57,924 bases of DNA from Streptomyces lycii (GTDB lineage: Bacteria > Actinomycetota > Actinomycetes > Streptomycetales > Streptomycetaceae), in contig NZ_WHPN01000327.1 of NCBI RefSeq assembly GCF_009735685.1, forward strand, positions 1 to 57,924. Direction: 5' to 3'. Shown here one piece after another: positions 33,329 to 42,313 of this stretch (position 1 is its first letter; each line of letters opens with the position of its first letter). Both the position numbers and the translations under genes were made by a program. The notes below the pieces were generated by a model. It was not told the origin of the DNA. It made no database searches and saw nothing but the letters and a program-made list of their open reading frames with translations.

Positions 33329-34882
33329 TCAGCCGCCTGCGTGCGGCGGAGGAGTGCCGGGGTCGGTCAGCTCCAGACCGAGCTGCGCGCGCTCGGTGAC
33401 CCAGCGCGTGGGCCGGTAGCGCGGGTCGCCGGTGATCTCGTACAGCGCCCGGTGCAGCGCCAGCATGCGGTCGGCGCCGGTGCGCCGGGCCCAGGCGAGC
33501 GGGCCGTACGGATAGCCGAGTCCGGTGGTGACGGCCATGTCGATGTCGGCGGGGGCGGCGATGCCCCGCTCGGCGATGGAGGCCGCGACCGACACGACGG
33601 AGGCGAGCAGCCGCTGCGCCACGGAGCCCGCCGTGTCCCGTACGACGGAGACGGCGACCGGGCCCCCGGGGCCGGCGGGTCCCGCGGGTCCGGTGAGCCC
33701 GGCCAGCACGGTGCGGGCGTCGCGGACGGCGGCCGGGTCCGAGGCCGGGGTCATGGCGAGCACCAGCCGCCCGGTGCCGAGGGAGAGCGGGTCGACGCCG
33801 AGGGTGCGGCGGGCGGGCAGGCCGTGTCCGGCGACGGCGGCGGCGACCGTGCCGCCCCAGACCGGGACGAGGACGACGGCGTCCTCGGAGGGTGCCGTGC
33901 CCGGGTCGGTGACGGCGTCCGCCGCGGCGAGGGCCCGGCGCAGCTCCGCGGCGTCCGGTCCGTGGCCGGGGACGTGCACGGGGCGGGCGGGGTCGCCGTC
34001 GAAGGGCGGCTCGGCGGGGGTGCCGGGCGCGCCGGGCCGGTGGTCGTAGAAGCCGCGCCCGGTCTTCCGGCCGTACAGCCCGGCGGCGACCCGGTTGGGC
34101 GTCAGATAGGACGGGCGCAGCCGGCCGTCGTGGCGGAAACCGTGCCAGACGGTGTCGATGACCGAGGCGGTGACGTCGAGCCCGGTGAGGTCGGTGAGTT
34201 CGAACGGGCCCATGCGCAGCCCGAGTACGTCGCGGGCGATGCGGTCGATGCCGGCGACGTCGCTGACGTCCTCCTCCAGCAGGGCGAGTGCCTCGGTGAT
34301 CAGGCCGCGGCCCGCGTGGTTGACGAGGAAGCCGGGGGTGTCCGCGACGACCACCGCGCGATGGCCGCCGCTCTCGACCAGTTCGACGAGCCGGGGCGGG
34401 ATGTCGGGGCGGGTCTCGGCGCCGGGGATCACCTCGGCGATGCGCATCAGCGGCACCGGGTTGAAGAAGTGCAGGCCGGCGAGGCGCGACGGGTCCGCCA
34501 GTTCCGCGGCGATGCGGGTGACGGACAGCGAGGAGGTGTTGGTGGCGAAGACGGTTCGGGCGGGCAGTACCCGTTCCAGGCCGGTGAACAGCTCCGCCTT
34601 GACGGCGAGGTCCTCCAGCACGGCCTCGATGACGAGGTCCACCGCGTCGCCGGGGGCCAGCGGTGATTCCACGGGCACCAGGCGGCGGGTGGCCGCCGCG
34701 GCGTCCTCGCTGCTCATCCGGCCCTTCTCGGCGGCCCGGCCGAGCATGCCGGTGACAAAGCCGACCGCCTCGTCGACGGCTTCCCGCCGGGCGTCGGCCA
34801 GTTCGACGGTGTGTCCGGCGGCCGCGGCCCACTGGGCGATGCCGCGCCCCATGACCCCGGCTCCGACGATCCTGATGCGCAT
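33329..34882 (-). CDS. 3-hydroxyacyl-CoA dehydrogenase (PaaH/FadB-type, long form)
   Basis: NAD-dependent enzyme of 517 aa that oxidises a 3-hydroxyacyl-CoA to the 3-oxoacyl-CoA. Rossmann motif: IVGAGVMGRGIAQWAAAAG. The catalytic His is in LHFFNPVPLMRI, and the Asn in VFATNTSSLSVT. After the first C-terminal domain (DTPGFLVNHAGRG...) a second diverged copy follows (VSVVRDTAGSVAQRLLASVV), as in PaaH-type enzymes of about 500 aa. The ATG at 34882 has GAGGG upstream. With the CoA-transferase and thiolase nearby, it would complete beta-oxidation of a CoA-activated hydroxy acid, for example 3-hydroxyadipyl-CoA. The precise substrate is inference. Confidence 0.88.
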   Translation of the reverse strand: MRIRIVGAGVMGRGIAQWAAAAGHTVELADARREAVDEAVGFVTGMLGRAAEKGRMSSEDAAAATRRLVPVESPLAPGDAVDLVIEAVLEDLAVKAELFTGLERVLPARTVFATNTSSLSVTRIAAELADPSRLAGLHFFNPVPLMRIAEVIPGAETRPDIPPRLVELVESGGHRAVVVADTPGFLVNHAGRGLITEALALLEEDVSDVAGIDRIARDVLGLRMGPFELTDLTGLDVTASVIDTVWHGFRHDGRLRPSYLTPNRVAAGLYGRKTGRGFYDHRPGAPGTPAEPPFDGDPARPVHVPGHGPDAAELRRALAAADAVTDPGTAPSEDAVVLVPVWGGTVAAAVAGHGLPARRTLGVDPLSLGTGRLVLAMTPASDPAAVRDARTVLAGLTGPAGPAGPGGPVAVSVVRDTAGSVAQRLLASVVSVAASIAERGIAAPADIDMAVTTGLGYPYGPLAWARRTGADRMLALHRALYEITGDPRYRPTRWVTERAQLGLELTDPGTPPPHAGG

Positions 34883-34912
34883 ACGGCCCTCGTCCCCTTT
34901 CGTCGTCCCCGT

Positions 34913-34967
34913 GTGCCCGGTGTGCCGGGCGTGCAGGGGCGTTCGGCGTGCCCGGTGTGCCGGGCGT
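34913..34967. repeat. Two copies of a 20-bp hairpin-forming repeat
   Basis: Units 34913-34932 and 34948-34967 are identical. Each contains GCCCGG-TGTG-CCGGGC, a 6-bp stem with a 4-nt loop. They lie between the CoA-transferase B and dehydrogenase genes and could act as an intra-operon attenuator or RNA-stability element. Confidence 0.75.
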
Positions 34968-34984
34968 CCCGGCTCGGCATTGTG

Positions 34985-35782
34985 TCAGCGAAGATAGACC
35001 CGGCCGGGGTCGACCTCGTCGCGGAGCAGCCTCAGCTCGGCGGCGGTCGGGGGCTCGACGACGGCCAGGTCGTCCGCGACGCGGAGGTCCCAGCCGGTGG
35101 CCGCGCGGACCTGGCCGGCGGTGACACCGGGGTGCACGGCGATCAGCCGCAGTTCCTCGCCGACGCCTTCCCGGGCGAGGATGCCGAGTTCGGTGATGAC
35201 GCGGGTGACACCGGCGCCGAGCGGGGTGATGCCCTCGGCGAGCGCGCGGTCCGGGCCGGGCGAGGTGCAGAAGTCCAGCTCCGCCACGAAGGAGCGGGGA
35301 TCGTGGCGGCGCATCACGACGAACACCTCGCGGGAGTTGGCCATCACCTCCATGGCGCCGCCCGAGCCGGGGAGCCGTACCGCGGGGCGCTCCCAGTCGC
35401 CGATGACGGAGGAGTTGAGGTTGCCCAGCCGGTCGATCTGGGCCGCGCCGAGAAAGCCGACGTCGATGTGGCCTCCCTGGAGGACCGAGCCGAAGAGGGC
35501 GGCCATGGAGAGCACGGCCTCGGCGCCGGTGATGAGCACCGCGTCGGCGATGGTCTCGGGCAGCCGGTCGGGGTGGGCGCCGCAGACCCCGGACTCGTAG
35601 ACGATCTCGATGTCCGGGGCGACGGTGAGGTGGGCCAGCGACGCGGCGAGGGTGGGCAGGCCGATCCCGGCGAAGACGGTGCGCCGGGCGGCCAGTTCGC
35701 GGGAGGCGACGACGGAGAGCAGCTCCGAGGAGGTCGCCGCCGCCGGTGCCCCGCCGGTGCCGGCGGTGGCTGCTGCTGTCAT
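34985..35782 (-). CDS. CoA-transferase subunit B (CatJ/PcaJ-like)
   Basis: Beta subunit of a family I CoA-transferase, 265 aa. It activates an acid such as 3-oxoadipate with CoA from succinyl-CoA. The catalytic Glu lies in IVYESGVCGAHP, the position of the SENG/ESG motif. The GGHIDVGFLGAAQIDRLGNLN and LPGSGGAMEVMA segments are typical of CatJ-like proteins. The ATG at 35782 follows GGGAGAG. It is 91 bp downstream of subunit A on the same strand. Glutaconate- or steroid-ring-type CoA-transferases are the nearest alternative. Confidence 0.85.
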   Translation of the reverse strand: MTAAATAGTGGAPAAATSSELLSVVASRELAARRTVFAGIGLPTLAASLAHLTVAPDIEIVYESGVCGAHPDRLPETIADAVLITGAEAVLSMAALFGSVLQGGHIDVGFLGAAQIDRLGNLNSSVIGDWERPAVRLPGSGGAMEVMANSREVFVVMRRHDPRSFVAELDFCTSPGPDRALAEGITPLGAGVTRVITELGILAREGVGEELRLIAVHPGVTAGQVRAATGWDLRVADDLAVVEPPTAAELRLLRDEVDPGRVYLR

Positions 35783-35873
35783 GTCCCACTCTCCCGTGGT
35801 GTGCGGTGGACGGTCTGCGGGCGGCGGCCCGGGGTGCCCCGGACGGGGCGGGGCCGGGTGCGCGGGCGGCGGG

Positions 35874-36827
35874 TCACCGGCGGCGCCCGTAGTTGACGGG
35901 CAGGCTCAGGGCCTCGCCGACGGCCAGCCCGGCCCAGTGGTCCTCGCCGAGCCGGGCGGTGTACTCGGCGTGGTCCCGGGTGCCGTACACCCATTCCGCC
36001 ATCCAGTCCCGCAGCCGCGCGGGATCCTTGCTGATGTGGGACCAGGCCCGGTAGAAGGCGTTGTCCCGGTCGTAGTAGCCCTGGGCGAAGGACGGGTGGG
36101 CGCCGCGCGGACAGGCGACGACGGCGTCGACGGCGTGGGAGGGGACGACCGTGCGGTTCGGGTCGGACCGTACGACCTCGTCGCCGACGATCTCCTCGAC
36201 GACCACGACGGCCTTGCGGGCGGCGTAGACCGCCTCGGCCTGGACGCCGGTCAGGCCCCAGATCTGGGTGTTGCCGGCCCGGTCGGCGCGCTGCGCGTGG
36301 ATGATCGTGACGTCCGGGCTGACGGGCGGCACGACGTGGATGTCCTCGGGACGGCCGTCCGGCCCCGGGTAGGGCGAGCGGACCTTGCGGATCCCCGGGT
36401 TGACCGAGGGCAGGTCGCTGCCCGCGTAGGAGCGCAGCGGGTAGAAGGGGAGCCGCTGGGCGCCGGCGAGATAGCGGCAGATCATCCCGTAGTGGCTGTA
36501 CTCCCGGAAGTCGAGCGGCTCGGGGTCGGCACGCTCGATCCGGCGGCGCAGCTCCCCCAGCGAACCGGCGGAGGAGTTCCCGACGAAGGAGGAGACCAGT
36601 GTCGTCACGCAGCCGCCCGCGAGCATCTGGTCCACCACGATGTCGGCCGTCATCCGGACCACGGTGAGGTCCCGGCGGCCCTGCCGGATGATCTCGTGTC
36701 CGGCCGCGGTGGGGATGAGGTGGGTGAAGCCCTCCAGGGCGACGGTGTCCCCGTCGTGCACGAAGGCCGCGATCGCGTCCTTCATCGTCATCGTCTTGTC
36801 CACGGCGCACACGCTGCCACCCGGCAT
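35874..36827 (-). CDS. CoA-transferase subunit A (CatI/PcaI-like)
   Basis: Alpha subunit of the CoA-transferase, 317 aa in the longest form. It closely fits the CatI pattern: VALEGFTHLIPTAAGHEIIRQG near the start, SYAGSDLPSVNPGIR, VTIIHAQRADRAGNTQIWG and GAHPSFAQGYYDRDN. The start is uncertain. The ATG at 36827 lacks a ribosome site and lies only 9 bp from a shared promoter motif. GTG codons at 36812 (GGTGG upstream) or 36803 are reasonable alternatives. It is divergent from the LysR gene and leads the operon with subunit B, the 3-hydroxyacyl-CoA dehydrogenase and perhaps the antiporter. Confidence 0.86.
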   Translation of the reverse strand: MPGGSVCAVDKTMTMKDAIAAFVHDGDTVALEGFTHLIPTAAGHEIIRQGRRDLTVVRMTADIVVDQMLAGGCVTTLVSSFVGNSSAGSLGELRRRIERADPEPLDFREYSHYGMICRYLAGAQRLPFYPLRSYAGSDLPSVNPGIRKVRSPYPGPDGRPEDIHVVPPVSPDVTIIHAQRADRAGNTQIWGLTGVQAEAVYAARKAVVVVEEIVGDEVVRSDPNRTVVPSHAVDAVVACPRGAHPSFAQGYYDRDNAFYRAWSHISKDPARLRDWMAEWVYGTRDHAEYTARLGEDHWAGLAVGEALSLPVNYGRRR

Positions 36828-36835
36828 TGATTGCC

Positions 36836-36849
36836 GTCCAATACCGAAT
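36836..36849 (-). promoter_or_regulatory. Shared motif in the LysR/CoA-transferase divergent promoter
   Basis: On the minus strand this reads ATTCGGTATTGGAC, identical to 39412-39425 before the MHS transporter and sharing ATTGGACC-type sequence with the thiolase promoter. It is probably a binding site of the local LysR regulator or a core promoter element. Confidence 0.6.
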
Positions 36850-36903
36850 TAGGGTCGCATTGATACGCCAGACGAATAAGAAACACGTGAGAACGGGACG
36901 GCC

Positions 36904-37824
36904 GTGGAACTGCGCCATCTGACCTCCTTCCTCGCGGTGGCCGAGGAGCTGCACTTCGGCCGCGCGGCCAAGCGGCTCCAGATGGCCCAGCCGCCGCTCA
37001 GCCAGCAGATCCGCCAGCTGGAGCGGGAGCTGGGCGTGCAGCTCTTCGAACGGAACACCCGCTCGGTCCGGCTGACCAGCGCCGGGCAGTCCTTCCTGAA
37101 GCCGGCGCGGACCGTGCTGGACGATCTCGACATCGCGGTGCGGGTCGCCAGGGCCGCGGGCGCGGGCGAGTACGGGCGGGTCACCGTCGGCTTCGCCGGT
37201 GCCTCCTCGCACCACACGCTGCCGCTGCTGACCCGCGCGGTACGGGCCGCCCACCCGGGGCTGGAGCTGGTCATGAAGGGCCAGACCTACGCCAATGTCG
37301 CGCTGGCCCGGGTCGCGGACGGCTCGCTCGACCTCGGCTTCGTCCGGCTCCCGGCGGCCCGGCCCGGCGTGGAGACCCGGGTGATCGACGAGGAGGAGCT
37401 GCTCTGCGCGCTGCCGCAGGACCATCCGCTCGCGGGCCGGGAGCGGATCCCGGTGGCCGATCTGGCGGCGGAGCCCTTCGTCACCTTTCCCGCGAACGCC
37501 GGGTCGACGCTGCGCGACGCCACGGTACGGACCTGCGAGGACGCCGGGTTCCATCCGCGGGTCGTGCAGGAGGCCCCGGACTCGTACACGATTCTGGCGC
37601 TGGTCGCGGCGGGTGTCGGGGTGACCCTGACCCTGTCGTCCTGTCTGCACATCCAGCAGACGGGCCTGGTGCACCGGCCGCTGGACGGGCCGCCCGTGCG
37701 GCTCCAGGCGGCGCTGGCCTGGCGCCGGGACAACCCGTCGGCCGCGCTGCGCAGCGTGCTGCGGGTGGCCCGGGAGGCCCTGCCGACCCCGGCCGGAGCG
37801 GCGGCGCCGCCCACCGGGGATTGA
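36904..37824 (+). CDS. LysR-family transcriptional regulator
   Basis: A 306-aa LysR regulator. The N-terminal winged helix is MELRHLTSFLAVAEELHFGRAAKRL, with recognition helix AQPPLSQQIRQLERELG. The effector-binding domain follows (RVTVGFAGASSHHTLPLL, ARVADGSLDLGFVRL, VAAGVGVTLTLSSC). The HFGRAA motif and overall shape resemble CatR/BenM/CbnR-type activators that respond to muconate and similar acids. The GTG at 36904 is used as start. It sits between the divergent CoA-transferase operon and the forward thiolase and transporter genes, all of which show repeated promoter motifs, so it is the likely shared activator. Confidence 0.9.
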   Translation: MELRHLTSFLAVAEELHFGRAAKRLQMAQPPLSQQIRQLERELGVQLFERNTRSVRLTSAGQSFLKPARTVLDDLDIAVRVARAAGAGEYGRVTVGFAGASSHHTLPLLTRAVRAAHPGLELVMKGQTYANVALARVADGSLDLGFVRLPAARPGVETRVIDEEELLCALPQDHPLAGRERIPVADLAAEPFVTFPANAGSTLRDATVRTCEDAGFHPRVVQEAPDSYTILALVAAGVGVTLTLSSCLHIQQTGLVHRPLDGPPVRLQAALAWRRDNPSAALRSVLRVAREALPTPAGAAAPPTGD

Positions 37825-37866
37825 GAGCCTGCGCGTCTCAGTCGCACCGCGATCACATATTGGACC
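37819..37866 (+). promoter_or_regulatory. LysR-type promoter upstream of thiolase
   Basis: GATTGAGA at 37819 begins a TGAGA-N9-TCTCA inverted repeat (37822-37840). TATTGGACC follows exactly 39 bp after the GATTGAGA start. The same two elements with the same spacing occur at 39379-39426. The inverted repeat fits the LysR T-N11-A style. The upstream element overlaps the end of the LysR gene. Confidence 0.65.
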
Positions 37867-37932
37867 GGTACAACCGGCCGGTGGAAGGCTCGGGGGCGAC
37901 ACGTGCCCGAACCCGCCCAGAAAGGCCCCGAC

Positions 37933-39156
37933 ATGTCCGGTCAGTCCGACGTCGTCATCTGTGAACCGCTCCGCACGCCCATCGGCAGGTTCGGCGGCGC
38001 CCTGTCGGCACTGCGCCCCGCCCCGCTCGCCGCGCGCGTCGTCGCGGAGGTCGTCCGCCGTACCGGCATCGACCCCGAGCGGGTGGACGAGGTCATTCTC
38101 GGGCACGTCTACCCCACTTCCGACGCCCCGGCGATCGGCCGGGTGGCGGCCCTCGACGCCGGCCTGCCGGTCTCGGTCACCGGCGTCCAGCTCGACCGGC
38201 GCTGCGGCTCGGGCCTGCAGGCGGTGCTGGACGCGGCCATGCAGATCCGGGCGGGCTTCAGCGAGGTCGTGATCGCGGGCGGTGTCGAGGTGATGAGCGC
38301 CGCGCCCTTCTACACCCACGACGCGCGCTGGGGTGTCAAGGGGCCGGGCCTGGAGCTCAAGGACGCGCTGGCCCGGGGCCGGGTGACGGCGGGCGGCGTC
38401 AACCACCCGGTACCGGGCGGCATGATCGAGACCGCGGAGAACCTCCGCCGCGAGTTCGGGATCAGCCGCGAGGACCAGGACGCGCTCGCACTGCGCTCGC
38501 AGCGGCGCGCCGGGCGGGCGATCGAGGCAGGGCTGTTCGACGAGGAGATCGTCCCCGTCACCGTACCGGGCCGCAAGGGCGGGACCGTGGTCTCCGCCGA
38601 CGAGCACCCCCGGCCCGACACGACCGCCGAGAAGCTGGCCGCGCTGCGCCCCATGGCCGGCAAGGACGACCCGGAGGCCACGGTCACGGCGGGCAATGCC
38701 AGCGGCCAGAACGACGCCGCCGCGGCCTGCCTGGTGACCGGCGCGGAGACCGCCGAGCGGCTGGGGCTGACGCCGCTGGTGCGGCTGGTGTCGTTCGCCA
38801 GGGCCGGAGTGCCCGCCGCGACGATGGGCATCGGTCCGGTGCCGGCCACCCGGGCGGCGCTGGAGCGGGCGGGACTGGGCCTCGCCGATATGGACCTGAT
38901 CGAGCTGAACGAGGCCTTCGCCTCCCAGGTCCTCGCCTGCACCCGGGAACTGGGCCTGACCGAGGCCGACCACGAGCGGATCAACGTCAACGGCTCGGGC
39001 ATCTCGCTGGGCCACCCGGTCGGCGCCACCGGCGCCCGCATCCTGGCGACGCTCGCCCGGGAGATGCGGCGCCGGGAGGCCCGCTACGGGCTGGAGACGA
39101 TGTGCATCGGCGGCGGCCAGGGCCTGGCCGCCGTCTTCGAGCGCGTCACCGGCTGA
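37933..39156 (+). CDS. Acetyl-CoA acyltransferase (thiolase; possible 3-oxoadipyl-CoA thiolase)
   Basis: A 407-aa degradative thiolase that splits a 3-oxoacyl-CoA with CoA to acetyl-CoA and a shortened acyl-CoA. The nucleophilic Cys is in [12 protein letters not shown], the active-site His in [20 protein letters not shown], and the second Cys in [12 protein letters not shown]. The ATG at 37933 follows AGAAAGG; an upstream GTG at 37903 would include the ribosome site. With the CatIJ-like transferase and 3-hydroxyacyl-CoA dehydrogenase it gives a complete route from a C6 hydroxy or oxo diacid to succinyl-CoA and acetyl-CoA (inference). Biosynthetic acetoacetyl-CoA thiolase activity is an alternative. 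Confidence 0.88.
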   Translation: MSGQSDVVICEPLRTPIGRFGGALSALRPAPLAARVVAEVVRRTGIDPERVDEVILGHVYPTSDAPAIGRVAALDAGLPVSVTGVQLDRRCGSGLQAVLDAAMQIRAGFSEVVIAGGVEVMSAAPFYTHDARWGVKGPGLELKDALARGRVTAGGVNHPVPGGMIETAENLRREFGISREDQDALALRSQRRAGRAIEAGLFDEEIVPVTVPGRKGGTVVSADEHPRPDTTAEKLAALRPMAGKDDPEATVTAGNASGQNDAAAACLVTGAETAERLGLTPLVRLVSFARAGVPAATMGIGPVPATRAALERAGLGLADMDLIELNEAFASQVLACTRELGLTEADHERINVNGSGISLGHPVGATGARILATLAREMRRREARYGLETMCIGGGQGLAAVFERVTG

Positions 39157-39534
39157 AACGGGCGGCCGAGGCTGCTCTGCACGACCCGGATGCCGGGCTC
39201 GGGGGGCCGTCGCGGACCGGCCGGTTCCGCGACGGCCCCCGGAACCGGCCGGGGCCGGAATCGGAGTCGGAACCGGAATCGGATGCTACGAGGGGCCGCG
39301 ACGCGGCGCCTCCGGGAGCCGGCCGGAACCGCACGAAGCCTGCCGGAGCCGAACCGGAGCCGCGCGCTCCACCAGCCCGATTGAGACCCCGGGGCTCTCA
39401 CTGCGGCAGCTATTCGGTATTGGACCCGTCTGGGTTCCTGCTGGCAGCGTTACCGCCGTCACATCCGGGAGGCGGAACGCGCCGGGACGGCCCCTCCCGC
39501 TCCCCTCGCACAGCCCCGGGCCTGGAGCCGCCGT
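39157..39534. other. Gene-free spacer with the transporter promoter
   Basis: About 380 bp between thiolase and transporter. The first half is GGAATC/GGAACC-like simple repeats (39226-39280). The second half contains the promoter motif pair at 39379-39426. No gene is seen. Confidence 0.6.
39379..39426 (+). promoter_or_regulatory. LysR-type promoter upstream of MHS transporter
   Basis: GATTGAGA at 39379 with a TGAGA-N9-TCTCA inverted repeat (39382-39400), and TATTGGACC 39 bp after the GATTGAGA start, inside ATTCGGTATTGGAC. It has the same architecture and spacing as the thiolase promoter. Confidence 0.65.
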
Positions 39535-40893
39535 ATGAGTGCGAACACCGCACGCCAGCAGAACAGAACCGCGAACCGGGCAGGGCTCGGCGCCTTCATC
39601 GGGTCGACCATCGAATGGTTCGACTTCTACATCTACGGCACCGCCGCGGCCCTCGTGTTCGACAAGGTGTTCTTCCCCGAACTGGAAGGCCCCGTGGGCA
39701 CCCTGGTCGCGTTCGCGACCTTCTGGGTCGGCTTCCTCGCCCGCCCGCTCGGCGGCATCGTCTTCGGCCACTTCGGCGACCGGCTGGGCCGCAAGAAGAC
39801 CCTCGTCATCACCCTGCTGATGATGGGCATCTCCACCACCCTGATCGGGGTCCTGCCCGGCTACGCCACCATCGGCGTGGCCGCCCCGGTCCTGCTCGTC
39901 CTCATCCGCATGGTGCAGGGCATCGGGCTGGGCGGCGAATGGGGCGGCTCCGTCCTCATCGCCTCCGAACACGCGCCGAAGGGCAAGTCCATCCTCTACG
40001 GGGCCTTCGCCCAGCAGGGCTCCCCCGTCGGCAACACCCTCAGCACCCTGAGCTTTCTGGCGATCAGCCGGCTCCCGGACGAGGCGTTCGTCTCCTGGGG
40101 GTGGCGGGTGCCGTTCCTGGCCTCGGCGGCACTGGTCCTGGTCGGGCTGCTGGTCCGGATGAAGGTCGCCGAGTCCCCGGCGATGGAGGGCCTGATCAAG
40201 GCCAAGAAGGTCGCGAAGCTGCCGCTGACGGAGATCCTGCGCGGCAGCCCCGGGCTGATCGCGCTCGGCATCGGCGCCTGCACGATCGGCCTGTCCGCGA
40301 CCTACTTCAAGGGCACCTTCGCGCTCTCCTGGGCGACCTCCGCCCTGGACTTCACCCGCAGCGACTTCCTGACGATCCTGCTGGTCGCCAACATCACGCA
40401 GGTCCTCGTACAGCCCTTCGGCGCCGTGCTCGCGACCCGGATGCGCAGCCTCTCCCGGGCGGTGTGCTTCATGCTGCTGCCCGAAGTCGTGCTGATGCCG
40501 CTGATGTTCGTGCTCATCTCCACCGGGAACTACGGCCTCGCCATGGCCGGGGTCGCCGTCGCGACCGTGCCGCACTGCCTCTACTACGCGGCGCTGGCCG
40601 GCATGCTCGCGAGCCGCTTCCCCGCACACCTGCGCTACACCGGCATCTCCCTCTGCTACCAGCTGTGCGGCACGCTGCTCGGCGGCACCACCCCGATCAT
40701 CGGCCAGTTCCTGCTGAACCGGACCGGTTCCATCGCCGCCGTCATCGGCTACGCGGTGCTCCAGGTGCTGCTCTCCCTGGGCTGCATGCTGCTCCTGCTG
40801 CGCCGGCCGGACCACGACGAGCGCGGGACCGGGCGCAGGACCGGACACGGGGAGCGGCCCGCGCCGCGGACGGGTACGGCCGTCGCGGTCTGA
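39535..40893 (+). CDS. MHS-family MFS transporter (organic acid:H+ symporter)
   Basis: A 452-aa metabolite:H+ symporter of the shikimate/alpha-ketoglutarate/proline-betaine type. The family hallmark IGSTIEWFDFYIYGTAAALVF is at the N-terminus. Loop 2-3 has GHFGDRLGRKKTL, followed by RMVQGIGLGGEWGGSVL. Twelve membrane segments are apparent. The ATG is at 39535. Its promoter shares motifs with the thiolase gene, so it probably imports the acid degraded by the neighbouring CoA-dependent enzymes. A strong hairpin terminator follows at 40922. Confidence 0.9.
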   Translation: MSANTARQQNRTANRAGLGAFIGSTIEWFDFYIYGTAAALVFDKVFFPELEGPVGTLVAFATFWVGFLARPLGGIVFGHFGDRLGRKKTLVITLLMMGISTTLIGVLPGYATIGVAAPVLLVLIRMVQGIGLGGEWGGSVLIASEHAPKGKSILYGAFAQQGSPVGNTLSTLSFLAISRLPDEAFVSWGWRVPFLASAALVLVGLLVRMKVAESPAMEGLIKAKKVAKLPLTEILRGSPGLIALGIGACTIGLSATYFKGTFALSWATSALDFTRSDFLTILLVANITQVLVQPFGAVLATRMRSLSRAVCFMLLPEVVLMPLMFVLISTGNYGLAMAGVAVATVPHCLYYAALAGMLASRFPAHLRYTGISLCYQLCGTLLGGTTPIIGQFLLNRTGSIAAVIGYAVLQVLLSLGCMLLLLRRPDHDERGTGRRTGHGERPAPRTGTAVAV

Positions 40894-40921
40894 CGCCGCG
40901 GCAGCACGGTTCATGGCTCCC

Positions 40922-40972
40922 GGTCACGACTGCCGCCGCTGTCACGCCGTGACGGCGGCGGCAGTCGTGACC
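40922..40972. terminator. Very long hairpin terminator between convergent genes
   Basis: Arms 40922-40946 and 40948-40972 are inverted copies matching at 24 of 25 positions (real loop a few bases). It lies 29 bp after the MHS stop and about 200 bp beyond the end of the opposing EEP gene. The following 200 bp hold GGCGGCAGAC- and GACGGGGCACG-type short repeats. Confidence 0.85.
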
Positions 40973-41170
40973 CGGCGGCAGACCCGACGGCCAGACGCGG
41001 CGGCAGACGCGGCGGCACGGCATGACGGGGCACGGCGTGACGGGGCACGGAGTGCCACCGCCACCGCCCGACGGGCCGCCGTCCGGGCCGGGCCGGGCCG
41101 GAGAACACACCTGCCCGGGCCGCGTACCGGACTCGGGCCACCGGCCGCCGTGCCGGGACCTGCGGTCCTG

Positions 41171-42088
41171 TCAACCCGGTCCGTGTCCGGCGGACGGCCG
41201 CCACTCCGGGCCGGGCCGCGCGCCGGGCTCCGCGCCCTTCGCAGCGGGCTCCGCCCCGGGCTCCCCGCCCGGCGGCAGGGCCAGGTCCGCGACGACCGCC
41301 GCGTGGTCCGAGGGCCACACCCCGCGCACCGGGCCGTCACCGGTGCGCCGTACGGACATCACCCGGCCCAGTCCGCCGGGGCCCGGCGCGCCGGCATGGA
41401 TGTAGTCGATCCGCGTCGGCGGCCCGTGGGACTGCGCGGCGTACGGGTTTGCCGGGTCCCACGTCGCCCAGGGCGCCGCCGGGTCGGCGTAGGACCAGGC
41501 GTCGAGCATCACCTGCCCGGGCACGGCGGGCTCCGTCAAGCAGCCGCCGAACAGCCGGATCTCGTCCGAGTCCGGCCAGGCGTTGAAGTCGCCCGTCACC
41601 ACCGGCGGGAAGACGGCGTCGGCTCGGCGCTCGGCGACGAAGGCGGACAGCGCCCGCACCTGGGCACACCGCACGGCCGACTCTCCCGGCGAGGAATTCA
41701 GATGGACCGTGAAGAAGGGCACCGGTCCGCCGGGCGCGTCCAGCAGCGCGTACAGGGCGGACCGCCCGTCGTCCCGGCCTCCGTCGGCGGGCAGCGGCGC
41801 GACTCCCCGGGCGGCGATCGGCCAGCGGCTGAGCACGGCGACACCCACGTCCACGGCGGCGTCCCCGATCCGCTTCTGCCAGCGCTCCGGTGACGCGAAC
41901 GGGTCCCAGGTCCAGTGCATGTCCAGCTCCCCGGCGAGCCACGCCGCCAGGTTCTCCCCGTTCCGGGCCCAGACCTCCTGCAAGCCCACGATGTCCGGCC
42001 GCTCCTCGCGGAGCACTTCCAGGATCGCTTCGCGCCGGGCCTCCCACGGCCCGAACCGCCACCACAGATTCCAGGTCAGCACGCGCAT
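41171..42088 (-). CDS. Endonuclease/exonuclease/phosphatase (EEP) family protein
   Basis: A 305-aa metal-dependent phosphohydrolase. It opens with MRVLTWNLWW and then IVGLQEVW (the metal-binding Asn and Glu), VVTGDFNAWPDSDEIR (the GDFN motif), and ends with WPSDHAAVVADL (the catalytic SDH). The ATG at 42088 has GAGAGG upstream. Members include sphingomyelinase-like, inositol-phosphatase-like and nuclease enzymes. There is no signal peptide, so it is cytosolic; the true substrate is unknown. A 25-bp hairpin separates it from the transporter gene. Confidence 0.85.
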   Translation of the reverse strand: MRVLTWNLWWRFGPWEARREAILEVLREERPDIVGLQEVWARNGENLAAWLAGELDMHWTWDPFASPERWQKRIGDAAVDVGVAVLSRWPIAARGVAPLPADGGRDDGRSALYALLDAPGGPVPFFTVHLNSSPGESAVRCAQVRALSAFVAERRADAVFPPVVTGDFNAWPDSDEIRLFGGCLTEPAVPGQVMLDAWSYADPAAPWATWDPANPYAAQSHGPPTRIDYIHAGAPGPGGLGRVMSVRRTGDGPVRGVWPSDHAAVVADLALPPGGEPGAEPAAKGAEPGARPGPEWRPSAGHGPG

Positions 42089-42313
42089 TCGGCCATCCTC
42101 TCCCGTCCCGGCGGGCACCGCCCGGCGGTCGCTCCGGCCGGTCCCGGCGCGTCAGCCTGCCAGTTTCCCGGACCGGTACGGGAAACAGCGGGGGAACGTC
42201 CGGTGTGCGGCGTGAAGGGCCGCTCGGGGCACAGCGATTGTGTGCGCCGGGCGGGCGGTTGACCGGAGGATTTATGCAACCTTCCCACGGTGGTTCAGTT
42301 GTTCGACATGTAC

